Shown in pieces: positions 8,715 through 17,130 of a DNA stretch of 64,000 bases. The stretch spans positions 148,365-212,364 of the forward strand of contig NZ_OXCQ01000003.1 in NCBI RefSeq assembly GCF_900411395.1, given 5' to 3'. This DNA comes from Streptococcus sp. 596553 (lineage in GTDB: Bacteria > Bacillota > Bacilli > Lactobacillales > Streptococcaceae). The notes beneath the pieces are model-generated. The model searched no databases, was not told the DNA's origin, and was given only the letters and a program-made list of their open reading frames with translations. The position numbers were made by a program, and so were the translations under genes. How positions within the stretch are numbered: the first letter of the stretch is position 1; each line of letters starts with the position of its first letter.

Positions 8715-9392
8715 TTTTCTGTCCTCCTCGGACCAGCTCTTGTAGTCCAGCAGTTGGTCTGCTTGGCTGATGGCTCGCTCGGGTTCTTGAGTAAAGGGCT
8801 TGTTACCGAAAAACTCCAACCATGGCTTACGAACCTCGTCTTTGCTGGTTTCTCTGTATTTCTTTAATTCCAAGAATGCCATCTTGACTAGATGGTTTTC
8901 TTGACCGTTATTGGTAATGGTTAAAACCTCACCTGTCGTATCCTCGCGCATGCTGAAACTGTGGAAAGCCAAGTCATCTGAGAAGTAGTTGCTATCCACA
9001 ATAGCTATTGCGTAAACTGGTGCGATATGCTTGTAACTCTGGTGAGTATTGCCCTCTTGCTGGCGAATTTTTTCTAGGTTTTGATTGACCTGACTGCACA
9101 AGTAAGCCCACAGGCGATTGATGAAAAAATTCTGATGATGTACCTGAATCTCAATGATTACTTGTGTTCCATTATCCAACTCCGCCAAGACGTCTATACT
9201 GGTATAGAAATCCTGTGCCGAGTACGGTGTAGTGGGCAAGACGTGAATGTTGCTTCCCTCCAAAATGGTCACATTTTTTGCTGGCAAGTCCAACATATCG
9301 CGAATAAATTGACAAGTGATTTCTGGATTGCTAAAGATTTTCTTAGCAACCAAATCGTTAGTTGGGCTAATGCCCGGATGACGTACAGTCAT
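8478..9392 (-). CDS. Rpn family PD-(D/E)XK nuclease (copy C)
   Basis: 304-residue Rpn family protein, almost identical to copy A in its first 225 residues, with the same D-x13-ExQ nuclease residues (SIDVLAEL, IEIQVHH). The C-terminal region has only three xxxG tetrapeptides (RAEG, VEQG, LERG), then the alternative segment KVEGSLSMLLNLVRQ instead of KLFAFLDMVRQ, and ends KDHCK. The start MTVRHPG has SD AAAGGAG. It is followed at once by an orphan C-terminal module. It lies on the minus strand, facing copies D and E across the two LPXTG genes. Family role: recombination-promoting nuclease / phage-defence toxin; activity here unproven. Confidence 0.9.
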   Translation of the reverse strand: MTVRHPGISPTNDLVAKKIFSNPEITCQFIRDMLDLPAKNVTILEGSNIHVLPTTPYSAQDFYTSIDVLAELDNGTQVIIEIQVHHQNFFINRLWAYLCSQVNQNLEKIRQQEGNTHQSYKHIAPVYAIAIVDSNYFSDDLAFHSFSMREDTTGEVLTITNNGQENHLVKMAFLELKKYRETSKDEVRKPWLEFFGNKPFTQEPERAISQADQLLDYKSWSEEDRKMFSQLRMREEQALLAQDYALETARAEGVEQGLERGKVEGSLSMLLNLVRQGLLTSEVASQQLGMTVAEFEELLKDHCK

Positions 9393-9407
9393 ATTTGCTC
9401 TCCTTTC

Positions 9408-9466
9408 ATTATAGCACATTTTTTAATCTAATTTACTAGATTTGATGCTTCTATCTATTTATTCGG
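9408..9466 (-). promoter_or_regulatory. rpn copy C promoter with palindromic element
   Basis: Extended -10 TGCTATAAT, inverted repeat AATCTA-GTAAAT-TAGATT (9425-9442), upstream block CCGAATAAATAGATAGAAGC. The loop differs from copies A and D but equals copy E. Confidence 0.65.
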
Positions 9467-9501
9467 AAAAAGAGTAGAAAAAACAAAAGAAATTCAAACT
9501 T

Positions 9502-9608
9502 TATAGCAAAAGGAAATAAACTCTGAACAAATAGGATAGTAAAGTCGAATCAATTTCTAGCAATGTTTTATAAGTTATAATGTTCTGTTCTGAATTTAAG
9601 ATAACATA
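9502..9608 (+). repeat. RUP-like element, copy 3 (degenerate)
   Basis: From TATAGCAAAAGGAAATAAAC to about AACATA; core GAATCAATTTCTAGCAATGTTTTAT matches the RUP-like copies at 6.1-6.3 kb. Ends are poorly preserved. Confidence 0.45.
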
Positions 9609-9617
9609 TAATTTAAA

Positions 9618-9747
9618 GAGACTGGACCAAAACTCAACTTCCGGAGAAAATAAAGTAAATCTTCCCACAATAAAACGCATAGTCTCAAGTTTTGAACACC
9701 TGATACTATGCGTTTTTCTGATTTGAGAGGCTTTTTCTCAGCCTCTT
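9618..9747 (-). repeat. Dispersed hairpin repeat (unnamed), copy 2
   Basis: GAGACTGGACCAAAACTC ... GTAAATCTTCCCACAATAAAACGCATAGT ... ATACTATGCGTTTTTC. This is the same element as the one inserted in the BOX at 5774-5904, in opposite orientation. The arms AAAACGCATAGT / ATACTATGCGTTTT form a stem. Confidence 0.6.
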
Positions 9748-9754
9748 CTTAATC

Positions 9755-9899
9755 TTATACTCAATGAAAATCAAAGAGGAAACTAGCCGCAGGTTGCTCA
9801 AAGTACTGCTTTGAGGTTGTAGATAAGACTGACGAAGTCAGTCACATATATACGGCAAGGCGACGTTGACGCGGTTTGAAGAGATTTTCGAAGAGTATT
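9755..9899 (-). repeat. BOX element (boxA-B1-C)
   Basis: Minus-strand BOX: boxC from TATACTCAATGAAAATC, one boxB, and boxA ending TTTTCGAAGAGTAT. The gap 9393-9934 is thus filled by the rpn promoter, a RUP-like copy, a hairpin element and this BOX. Confidence 0.9.
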
Positions 9900-9935
9900 A
9901 GCTTTTCTCCACCCCACTACAGTTGACAATGAGCC

Positions 9936-9964
9936 AAAAAAAGAAGATGACGAATCATCTTCTT
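9936..9964 (-). terminator. Terminator of LPXTG gene at 9980
   Basis: AAGAAGATGATTCGTCATCTTCTTTTTTT on the minus strand. The same hairpin and preceding AAAAACTCATAGTTTTT follow the LPXTG gene at 62.8 kb. Confidence 0.85.
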
Positions 9965-9979
9965 AAAAACTATGAGTTT

Positions 9980-12900
9980 TTAGTCTTCTTTTTTCTTGAA
10001 GAATCCTAGTCCTAGACCAGCTAACAAGGTCATGATACCAGCGCTAGCCAAGCTAGCATTAGCTTCTGTACCTGTGTTTGGCAACTCTGCTTTATCAGAT
10101 GTTTTGGTAGATGTTGCACTATCTACTGTCTTTTCTGATGTAGCTGTAGCCACTGCTTCACCTCTTTGTTCTGAAACTTTAGATGGTGCTGGGCTTGCAG
10201 CTTGTTCTGGATTTGGAGTTTGGTCTTTTGGAGCAGGAGTTTGAGCTTGCTTGGTTCTAAACACATGAACTGTCAAGTTATCTCCCTCACGGTGACTCTC
10301 AACAAATTCATAGCCTGGAACTTCACCTGCTTCTTGCTTATCAACTGATGGAACCTTCAAGTCTTTTCCGTTTTCATCGCGCCATACTGTACGAACCGCT
10401 GGAGTTTCAGCTTTGTTTGGTTTTTCTGGCGTTGAAGTTGATGGCGAACTTGATGGAGTCCTTGGATGACTAGTTGAGCTTTCTGGTGAACTTGGAGTTC
10501 CATTCGCTACTTTCTCAAATGTATGCGTTAAAACACCTTCTTCTAAGCGACTAGATAACCACTTGTAGCCTGCAATTTCGCCAGCCTGTACTTTTTGGCC
10601 TTCTACTCTTTCCTTAATCTCCTTACCTGCTGTATCTACCCATAGCGTTACTGGATGCTCTGGGTTTGCTTCTTCGATTGATAAAGCAGCGTATACAAAC
10701 GGAGTATAACCACTCGTTTTATGCTTGGCTTGAGCTTGGACTTTTTCTTTATTGACAACTGACTCTCGTGGAATGGTTACAGTACCTGTTTTCTTGTCTA
10801 ATGTAACATTTTCAGGTTGTTTGTCTAAAGTCCATTCGCCACTAGGTTGCTTGGTAAGAGTGAGAACTTCCTCACCAGAACCATCACTCTTAGGATAGGT
10901 GATTTTGACCGTGTCCGCATCTTTTTTAGGTGCTTTGACTTCGATGCTTGCTTTATTCGCTTCTTCCACAATAGCGATAGTCGGCGGAGCTACCTTAAGA
11001 TTTGGTTGGTCTTCAGGATCAGATGGCTGTCCTGGTTGAGCTGGTGCTTCCTCAGGAGCGGTTGGTTGTTCTGGTTGACTTGGAGTTCCTTCTTTTGGTC
11101 CTCTCTTAACCATTCTTTTTACCATTTCTTTGGTAGTTTGAGTTGTAGTCTTTTCAGTAATATCACCTGTTTTTCCATCTACAGTATAAGTAGTCGTTGT
11201 TGTTTTTTCACCTGGTTGACCCGGTGTTACTTCTTTTTCTTTTCCTGGTTCAAGAGTTGGGTCATCTTCATACTCTGTGACAACTGGGATTTCTTCTGTT
11301 ACTACTTTATCCTTCGCTGGGACTTTGACAACAGTTTCCGTTGGTTCTACCACAACTGGATCGCCTACTTTTTCTGTAACCTTACCTGTTTTTGGATCTA
11401 CTTCATAGGTTGTAGTCGTTGTAGATGTACCTGGTTTCCCTGGGACTTCTTGGTTTGGTTGTCCTTTTTCTTTATCTGGATCCTTCTCATATCTCTTAGG
11501 AGATGGGACAGGAGTTACATCTACTTTCGGTTGGGTACCAACTTTAACAACACGTGTCACTGGGTCAGTTATTTCTGTTGTTGGTTCATTTTGTGTTACG
11601 ACACCTGTGTCAGGATTCATCGTATACGTTGTCTTTTTGACTGTTTTTCCATCAACACCTTTTACAGTCTCAACTTCTTGTCCATTTGGAACTGAGTCAT
11701 CACGTTCATAACGAGTTGGGAATGGAATAGGTGTCTCTACTTCTTTTGGTTTGGTACCAACGCGAACCACTCTAGGCGTCATAGCCGTCGTTGTCTTTTC
11801 TGTGGTCTGAGGATTGCTTAAACTTCCATCCGTCTCAGACACATCATAAACAGTCGTAATTTCCTTTTCTCCCGGAGCACCCTCAACATCTACAACTGTC
11901 TTACCACCTTCCAAGGTAGGATCTTCTTTATAAGTAACCGTCATTGGAATTTCTTGTGTAGTGACTTGTTTATTCCCAACTTTAACAACTTTATTAACAG
12001 GTTTTTCTGTTTCCACTGTTGTAGATGGATTTGCTGTACGTGCACCTGTCTCTGGATTGACTGTATAGGTAGTTGTCGTTGTAGAAGTACCTTTTTTACC
12101 AGGAGTTTTTATTGTTTGATTTCCGGCAACATCTTGATCATTTGGCTCATAAATCGTTTTAAAATCAATCTCATTGGTTGTGACTGTTGGCTTTGTACCA
12201 ACTTCATAGATGTCATCGTCTTTGTCGGCTGTGTCCCCTTTGTTGACATGAATACGATAATACTTAGATAGTACAACACTACCATCTTCTTTCACAACAT
12301 TTTCGTCTGCCTCTGGATTAACTTCTATCGGTTTATTAGCCTCTACAATAGTATCCTGACCATCAATCACACCATCAGCGTTATCGGGTTTTCCATCGTT
12401 ATTACTGTCATATATGTCAGCAATATTCGTTACCCCTGCATCAACACGATGAGGGTATCTTGTATCTACATCACTTACTTTAGGTTCAACAAAGTTTGTA
12501 CCATCAATTGGGTTACCTGCATTTGCGTTTATCGCATCAGCATCAGCTCTTTTATATTTCTCATCAGTTTGACGATCTTCGTCTTCATCATATAATTTTG
12601 TGAATAAATTTTCTAGTTCATTTCCTTCTTCTGAAAAATAATCATCTATTTCACTTTTACTCAGATTATCAGTTTCTTTAGCTTTTAAGATAAAACTTCT
12701 ACCATCGTGACCTTTATGTTTCAATACAGGTTCAGTACTTTCAATCTTGTCATTTCCTACATATTTTTTCCCTTTGGGAACTCGAACTTCATACCCATCC
12801 TCATTAGATGCGAAATCTGCAATATTAGTCTCTCCGGGTCCGGGATCCGATTCATTATTTGAAGCATAAACTGTAACATTTGGTGCCATTATTGCAACAC

Positions 12901-12997
12901 CACCTAGGGTAATGACAGTAGCCACCACACAGGAACCGAAAACTTTTCCGATTTTGCGTAAAGCATATTTTTTATTCTTAGTTGATTGTCTTGACAT
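9980..12997 (-). CDS. LPXTG surface protein with five G5-like repeats
   Basis: 1005 residues. An N-terminal signal peptide of the long type (KYALRKIGKVFGS..., cleavage likely after VYA) and a unique N-terminal region with a calcium-loop-like DSNNDGKPDN are followed by about five tandem G5-like domains of roughly 70-80 residues, each opening with a V-GTKP/VGNKQ-like strand and containing TTTTTYTVNP-type strands. Two short MucBP/SHIRT-like repeats follow (LWVDTAGKEI..., TVWRDENGKDL...), then a Pro/Ser-rich wall stretch and the sorting signal LPNTG (972-976), hydrophobic stretch and KKKED. Sortase-anchored, presumably an adhesin; G5 domains are known to bind glycans and to self-associate in biofilm proteins. 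SD GAGGAAA. It may be co-transcribed with the LPXTG gene upstream (102-nt gap). Confidence 0.9.
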   Translation of the reverse strand: MSRQSTKNKKYALRKIGKVFGSCVVATVITLGGVAIMAPNVTVYASNNESDPGPGETNIADFASNEDGYEVRVPKGKKYVGNDKIESTEPVLKHKGHDGRSFILKAKETDNLSKSEIDDYFSEEGNELENLFTKLYDEDEDRQTDEKYKRADADAINANAGNPIDGTNFVEPKVSDVDTRYPHRVDAGVTNIADIYDSNNDGKPDNADGVIDGQDTIVEANKPIEVNPEADENVVKEDGSVVLSKYYRIHVNKGDTADKDDDIYEVGTKPTVTTNEIDFKTIYEPNDQDVAGNQTIKTPGKKGTSTTTTTYTVNPETGARTANPSTTVETEKPVNKVVKVGNKQVTTQEIPMTVTYKEDPTLEGGKTVVDVEGAPGEKEITTVYDVSETDGSLSNPQTTEKTTTAMTPRVVRVGTKPKEVETPIPFPTRYERDDSVPNGQEVETVKGVDGKTVKKTTYTMNPDTGVVTQNEPTTEITDPVTRVVKVGTQPKVDVTPVPSPKRYEKDPDKEKGQPNQEVPGKPGTSTTTTTYEVDPKTGKVTEKVGDPVVVEPTETVVKVPAKDKVVTEEIPVVTEYEDDPTLEPGKEKEVTPGQPGEKTTTTTYTVDGKTGDITEKTTTQTTKEMVKRMVKRGPKEGTPSQPEQPTAPEEAPAQPGQPSDPEDQPNLKVAPPTIAIVEEANKASIEVKAPKKDADTVKITYPKSDGSGEEVLTLTKQPSGEWTLDKQPENVTLDKKTGTVTIPRESVVNKEKVQAQAKHKTSGYTPFVYAALSIEEANPEHPVTLWVDTAGKEIKERVEGQKVQAGEIAGYKWLSSRLEEGVLTHTFEKVANGTPSSPESSTSHPRTPSSSPSTSTPEKPNKAETPAVRTVWRDENGKDLKVPSVDKQEAGEVPGYEFVESHREGDNLTVHVFRTKQAQTPAPKDQTPNPEQAASPAPSKVSEQRGEAVATATSEKTVDSATSTKTSDKAELPNTGTEANASLASAGIMTLLAGLGLGFFKKKED

Positions 12998-13048
12998 ATT
13001 TTCCTCGATTTAATATTTATTTTAGTTTATAGATTGTTGACTCCGAGC

Positions 13049-13081
13049 CAAAAGCCAGATAACTCATCCAACTTTTGGCAA
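13049..13081 (-). other. Hairpin between the two LPXTG genes
   Basis: GCCAAAAG-17 nt-CTTTTGGC without a T-run. It may be a weak terminator, mRNA processing site or operator between the two surface-protein genes. Confidence 0.35.
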
Positions 13082-13099
13082 GAAGCAACGTTTTCTATA

Positions 13100-16000
13100 T
13101 TATTCGGATTCATCTTCTTTTTTCTTGAAGAATCCTAGTCCCAAACCTGCTAACAAGGTCAACAATCCTGCCCCAGCTAAGCCAGCATTAGCCTCTGTAC
13201 CTGTATTTGGCAACTCCTCTCTCTTACCTGTCTCATAAGTCGGAGCTTCTGGATCTGGACTCACTGGAGTTTCAGGTCTTGGAGTATCTGGTTCTGGAGT
13301 TGGCTCTGGTATTGGAGTCTCTGGATTTGGTAGTTCTGGGCTTGGAGTAGGAGCACTTGGATGCTCTGGATTTGGTTGTGGGGTTGGTTTATCTGGATTA
13401 GGTACATCTGGAGTACCTGGTTCCTGAGGTTTTGGAATTTCCGGTTTTTCTGGAATTGGTTTATTTGGTGTTGAATTGTCCGGAGTTTTCACCAACTCAT
13501 ACACATAGGTGATGACCGCTGGAGTATCACTTACTTTTCCTGTTTCAGCTGCGGAGCCTGCTTTGACCTCTTTCAGCTTGTACACTTTGCCATCGGCTGT
13601 TTGGATACGGTCTTTCTTAATCTCTGCAGTGGTCGTATCGTAAGCTGTTCCTGTTGCGACATCTTTGGCAACTTCTTTCGCGGTTTCAATTGTTTCTCCG
13701 GCTTCGTTTTCGTAATGAACCGTTACGTTTCCGTTTTGCAGTGCATACACGTAGGTGATGACCGCTGGAGTATCACTTACTTTTCCTGTTTCAGCTGCGG
13801 AGCCTGCTTTGACCTCTTTCAGCTTGTACACTTTGCCATCGGCTGTTTGGATACGGTCTTTCTTAATCTCTGCAGTGGTCGTATCGTAAGCTGTTCCTGT
13901 TGCGACATCTTTGGCAACTTCTTTCGCGGTTTCAATTGTTTCTCCGGCTTCGTTTTCGTAATGAACCGTTACGTTTCCTGTTGCTGCTGGCGCTTCGCTT
14001 TCTTTATAAACTAAGGTCACTGTTCTACCTTCGCTTACAATATTCCCAGTTAAACTTGCAGAAGTTGCATCTGCTTCTTTAAAAGTATAATATTTTCCGT
14101 CGGTAGTAGTCATGCTACTGAATTTTTTATCTGTGACATTATAGCTGGTACCAATCAGTTGTTTTTTATTGGTAATGTAGGTTCCGTCACTTTCTTTTTC
14201 TCCAATTCCAGTATCATTTTTCAATGATAGCAAACGCCCTTGTTCATCAACATAGCGAACTTTCACATTTCCTGAGATTAGGTCTGCCAATTCTGAGGTT
14301 TTTTTCTTTTTCTTGATTTCTTTGGTTATTCTATCTTTCTCTTCTGGTGGAATATTTAGTTTTGGAATGATTTTTTCAACAACGTTTCGTGATGGTTCCA
14401 CAGTATCTTGGATGACTGAAAAGTCAGCTAGAATTGGGAGATTATACTGAACACGGTGACTTTGAGGGTTTACCCCTACTCTTTCATTATTCTCTGAAAA
14501 TACTTGTACGGTATAAGAAACAACATTTTTTCCTAATAGAACATCCCCAGTAGAGAAGTAGCCACCTTTTCCTAGATTGCTATCTCCAGGACCCACTGCA
14601 TCCCTAATCTTATCAGATAGTTGTTTATCAGTCAGTACGTTCGTTCGCACAATCCCTTTATCTACCCCTACATAGTGGGAGAAGTGTTTGAACTCTTCAG
14701 AACCAGATCTAGCCCAACCATTATTAAGGGCATTTGCTTTTGTATTTGTATTGTCTCTCTCAAAGGTCCGGGCATCAGCATTATAATCTGTTGCAGTTCC
14801 AGTTGCTGCTATATCTGACCCTTGAATACCCACTTCCTTACTACCATTTCTAGCGGCGAGATAGGTGTATTTGTCTGTTTCAACTTCTAGCTGATCGTCG
14901 TTAACATGATAGGTAATTTTCTTAGCACCTGGTATAAGAGTCTTCAGTAGTTTATATGCTCTCTCATCATCTTTAGCTTGAGAAGAAGCTGAGTTTAGCC
15001 AAGTTGGGGTATTAGGAGTATCTTTATCAGCCTCTTTCAATACATTATTCAACTCATTTGCTAGCTTTGTAGTTGTCCACACTGTGAAAGTTTTCTTCCA
15101 CTCTGAATCTTTTTTTGCTGAATTTTTTATGTGCATAGAAGCCTTGTCAACATTCAGCACAATATCGCCTTGTTTTTTAGCTTCTTCCGTTGCTTCTGCT
15201 TCAAGTTGATCGTGTAGTTTTTTTTGCTCTGAATCATACTTGTTTTTGTTTATACCATTTAATGAACTATTTTTTATTTTCGGATTAAGAATTAGATTAA
15301 CACGCTTATGAAACTCCTCTTTAAATAACTTCAAAACAGTTTTATGCGCCAGTTCCACATCTAAACCTTTTTTGTACAACTCTTCGTTTTGAACGATTTC
15401 AGCTACACGGTGAATGGTTTGATCGTATACCGTCTTCTCTTGACCAGCAGTATCTTTAGTTTTAATGACTACTCGATAGGTTCCTTTAGAACCGTTAATA
15501 TCTGAGATATAACCTGTTACAAATTCCACACGAACACGGCTTCCGAAGTCAGGAGAAAAGGCAGTAAACTGCTTCTCTATCCCATTATATCCAACGACAC
15601 CTGGAGAATATTTATTATAGTTATCCTTCGTCAAAAATGGAAGTTTTTTATAATTAGTAGGATTCAAACCCGCACGTTCGTTTTGAGATTTAGGATCATA
15701 CTGAGAATTATCTGAAACCGTCTCGTCACGATTGGCACGTGTACGTCCTTTAACAAGCATAAGCATGTATTTAAAACGACGGTCTAAGGCTTGTTCGTGC
15801 ACATAGATGTTGTCTAAAGCATCTCCGCCAAGCATACCACCTTGTTTAATCGTACCATCTTCTCTCTTATACCAACCTGTGAAGTAACCATCTGAATTTT
15901 TCTTACCAATAACGAATTTACCTGGTGTGCCATCTTTACCTGCAATCGCTGTCCATCCACCGAAAGAATTAAGTTCTCTTATTTCGCCATCTTGTAATTT

Positions 16001-16681
16001 ATCTCCTGTACCATCTTCACTGACTTTGCCATTTTTAAATCTAAGAGCATCCCCAAGGGTGTTCATATTACGCAAGTAAGAACGTTCATTATTTTGGAAG
16101 TCGTCTGGCATATTTTTTACAATATCCCATAATTGTTCGAGAGTCAGATTTTCCTTAGGAGCATCAAATGTTAAGTTGGCATTCTTATCATCCCCACCCT
16201 CTTCTCCATCTTTAGGTACATGTACCCCAGGCTGATTGTCTTTTACTGTGTCACCTTTACGATTGGCATCCAGTAAAGCTGGATCAGTATCTGCTTGGTC
16301 TGAACCTCCATCATTTCCAGAAGTCGGCTCTGATTCAGTTCCTGTAGCTCCACTCGATGGATTACTTGCATCCCCATCAGGTAATTCTCTTTTAGTCCGA
16401 CGAGGTTTGGCAGCTTCTGGATTTTCAGCTACGGGAGCATTATAGGTGTTTGCTGCTGCATCAGTATTGCTGAGGTCAGGCTTGTTTCCTGTCTCTCCAT
16501 TTCCAGACTGTTCTGGATCTGTCGGTTTTTCTGTCCTCTCAGCTTCTCTAGCAGACTCCATGCCCTCAGCATGAGCAATCCCAGCTCCCATCAAAAGATA
16601 GAGCGCCCCAATGACAACACTAGCTGCACCGACACTCACTTTCCGAATACTGTATTTTAATTGTTTTTCTGGATGATTCAT
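13100..16681 (-). CDS. YSIRK/LPXTG surface protein with MucBP repeats
   Basis: 1193 residues. The YSIRK signal (Y10-K14 followed by VSVGAAS, cleavage after AHA at 38) directs secretion at the division septum. Next come an acidic low-complexity stretch and a large unrecognised folded region of about residues 160-800, with FGGWTAIAGKDG-, GGMLGGDALDN- and VRVEFVTGYISD-type segments. Then three MucBP-like repeats: a divergent one (about 808-898) and two nearly identical 82-residue copies (GNVTVHYENEAGE, about 901-1064). A long PxP wall-spanning region (PNPE, PEPTP), LPNTG at 1157-1161, membrane stretch and KKKEDESE complete it. MucBP repeats bind mucin in known proteins. SD GGAG lies 8 nt before the ATG. 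Confidence 0.9.
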   Translation of the reverse strand: MNHPEKQLKYSIRKVSVGAASVVIGALYLLMGAGIAHAEGMESAREAERTEKPTDPEQSGNGETGNKPDLSNTDAAANTYNAPVAENPEAAKPRRTKRELPDGDASNPSSGATGTESEPTSGNDGGSDQADTDPALLDANRKGDTVKDNQPGVHVPKDGEEGGDDKNANLTFDAPKENLTLEQLWDIVKNMPDDFQNNERSYLRNMNTLGDALRFKNGKVSEDGTGDKLQDGEIRELNSFGGWTAIAGKDGTPGKFVIGKKNSDGYFTGWYKREDGTIKQGGMLGGDALDNIYVHEQALDRRFKYMLMLVKGRTRANRDETVSDNSQYDPKSQNERAGLNPTNYKKLPFLTKDNYNKYSPGVVGYNGIEKQFTAFSPDFGSRVRVEFVTGYISDINGSKGTYRVVIKTKDTAGQEKTVYDQTIHRVAEIVQNEELYKKGLDVELAHKTVLKLFKEEFHKRVNLILNPKIKNSSLNGINKNKYDSEQKKLHDQLEAEATEEAKKQGDIVLNVDKASMHIKNSAKKDSEWKKTFTVWTTTKLANELNNVLKEADKDTPNTPTWLNSASSQAKDDERAYKLLKTLIPGAKKITYHVNDDQLEVETDKYTYLAARNGSKEVGIQGSDIAATGTATDYNADARTFERDNTNTKANALNNGWARSGSEEFKHFSHYVGVDKGIVRTNVLTDKQLSDKIRDAVGPGDSNLGKGGYFSTGDVLLGKNVVSYTVQVFSENNERVGVNPQSHRVQYNLPILADFSVIQDTVEPSRNVVEKIIPKLNIPPEEKDRITKEIKKKKKTSELADLISGNVKVRYVDEQGRLLSLKNDTGIGEKESDGTYITNKKQLIGTSYNVTDKKFSSMTTTDGKYYTFKEADATSASLTGNIVSEGRTVTLVYKESEAPAATGNVTVHYENEAGETIETAKEVAKDVATGTAYDTTTAEIKKDRIQTADGKVYKLKEVKAGSAAETGKVSDTPAVITYVYALQNGNVTVHYENEAGETIETAKEVAKDVATGTAYDTTTAEIKKDRIQTADGKVYKLKEVKAGSAAETGKVSDTPAVITYVYELVKTPDNSTPNKPIPEKPEIPKPQEPGTPDVPNPDKPTPQPNPEHPSAPTPSPELPNPETPIPEPTPEPDTPRPETPVSPDPEAPTYETGKREELPNTGTEANAGLAGAGLLTLLAGLGLGFFKKKEDESE
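13500..13991 (-). repeat. Tandem near-identical 246-bp repeats in LPXTG gene
   Basis: Two direct repeats with period 246 nt (82 codons) encode the GNVTVHYENEAGE ... VITYVY domain. The unit starting with GATGACCGCTGG at 13511 recurs at 13757. Near identity at DNA level points to recent duplication or gene conversion, and unit number is likely to vary. Confidence 0.85.
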
Positions 16682-16692
16682 TCTTACACTCC

Positions 16693-16708
16693 ATATATAT
16701 ATATATAT
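16693..16708 (+). repeat. (AT)8 microsatellite in the 5' leader of the YSIRK gene
   Basis: Eight AT units immediately upstream of the SD GGAGTG of the LPXTG gene that starts at 16681 and downstream of its promoter. Confidence 0.85.
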
Positions 16709-16753
16709 TGTACCCTATTACTTCCTATATAATAGAATACAATTCATGAATAT

Positions 16754-16782
16754 ATTATACACCAGTCGGCTTGAAACTTCAA
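16754..16782 (-). promoter_or_regulatory. Promoter of the YSIRK LPXTG gene
   Basis: Minus strand TTGAAG, 17-nt spacer, TATAAT; leader of about 65 nt containing the AT repeat. The rest of the gap, 16783-17055, shows only degenerate sequence with faint BOX resemblance near 16940-16990. Confidence 0.65.
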
Positions 16783-17055
16783 ATTTTTTGAATGGAAGAC
16801 TAGGAGATAGACGACTCTTTTTACTGAGACCAAAGCTAGGTTAGGAGTCCATCATCAGTAAGTCGACACAAAAGATGAACCCTCATCATCCTTGCCTTGT
16901 CGTGTGCATCTTATGGACGCACTTCCTTTTATCAGCCAGCTCAGCGCCGTGCTTTGAGACCTTTCCAGCTTGCTTTTAGATTTCCATTAACTTTTACACT
17001 TATTTCTTTAAAAATGAGACAATTTGACATTTTTTCTACTCTTTTTCTACTTTTT

Positions 17056-17115
17056 CCGAATAAATAGATAGAAGCAGTGAATCTAGTGAGCCTAGATTAA
17101 AAAATGTGCTATAAT
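17056..17115 (+). promoter_or_regulatory. rpn copy D promoter with palindromic element
   Basis: CCGAATAAATAGATAGAAGC block, inverted repeat AATCTAG-TGAGC-CTAGATT (17080-17098), extended -10 TGCTATAAT (17107-17115). The predicted start of transcription, 6-8 nt on, lies within the SD AAGGAGG (17118-17124). Confidence 0.65.
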
Positions 17116-17130
17116 AGAAGGAGGAAAAGG

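Noticed and set aside
10847..11695. 282-codon plus-strand frame within the G5-repeat LPXTG gene
   Set aside because: Antisense shadow of a Thr/Glu/Lys-rich repetitive gene: Phe/Trp/Cys-rich, without SD.
13601..14014. 137-codon plus-strand frame with internal repeats
   Set aside because: Antisense to the duplicated MucBP-like repeats, hence its own duplication; no start signals.
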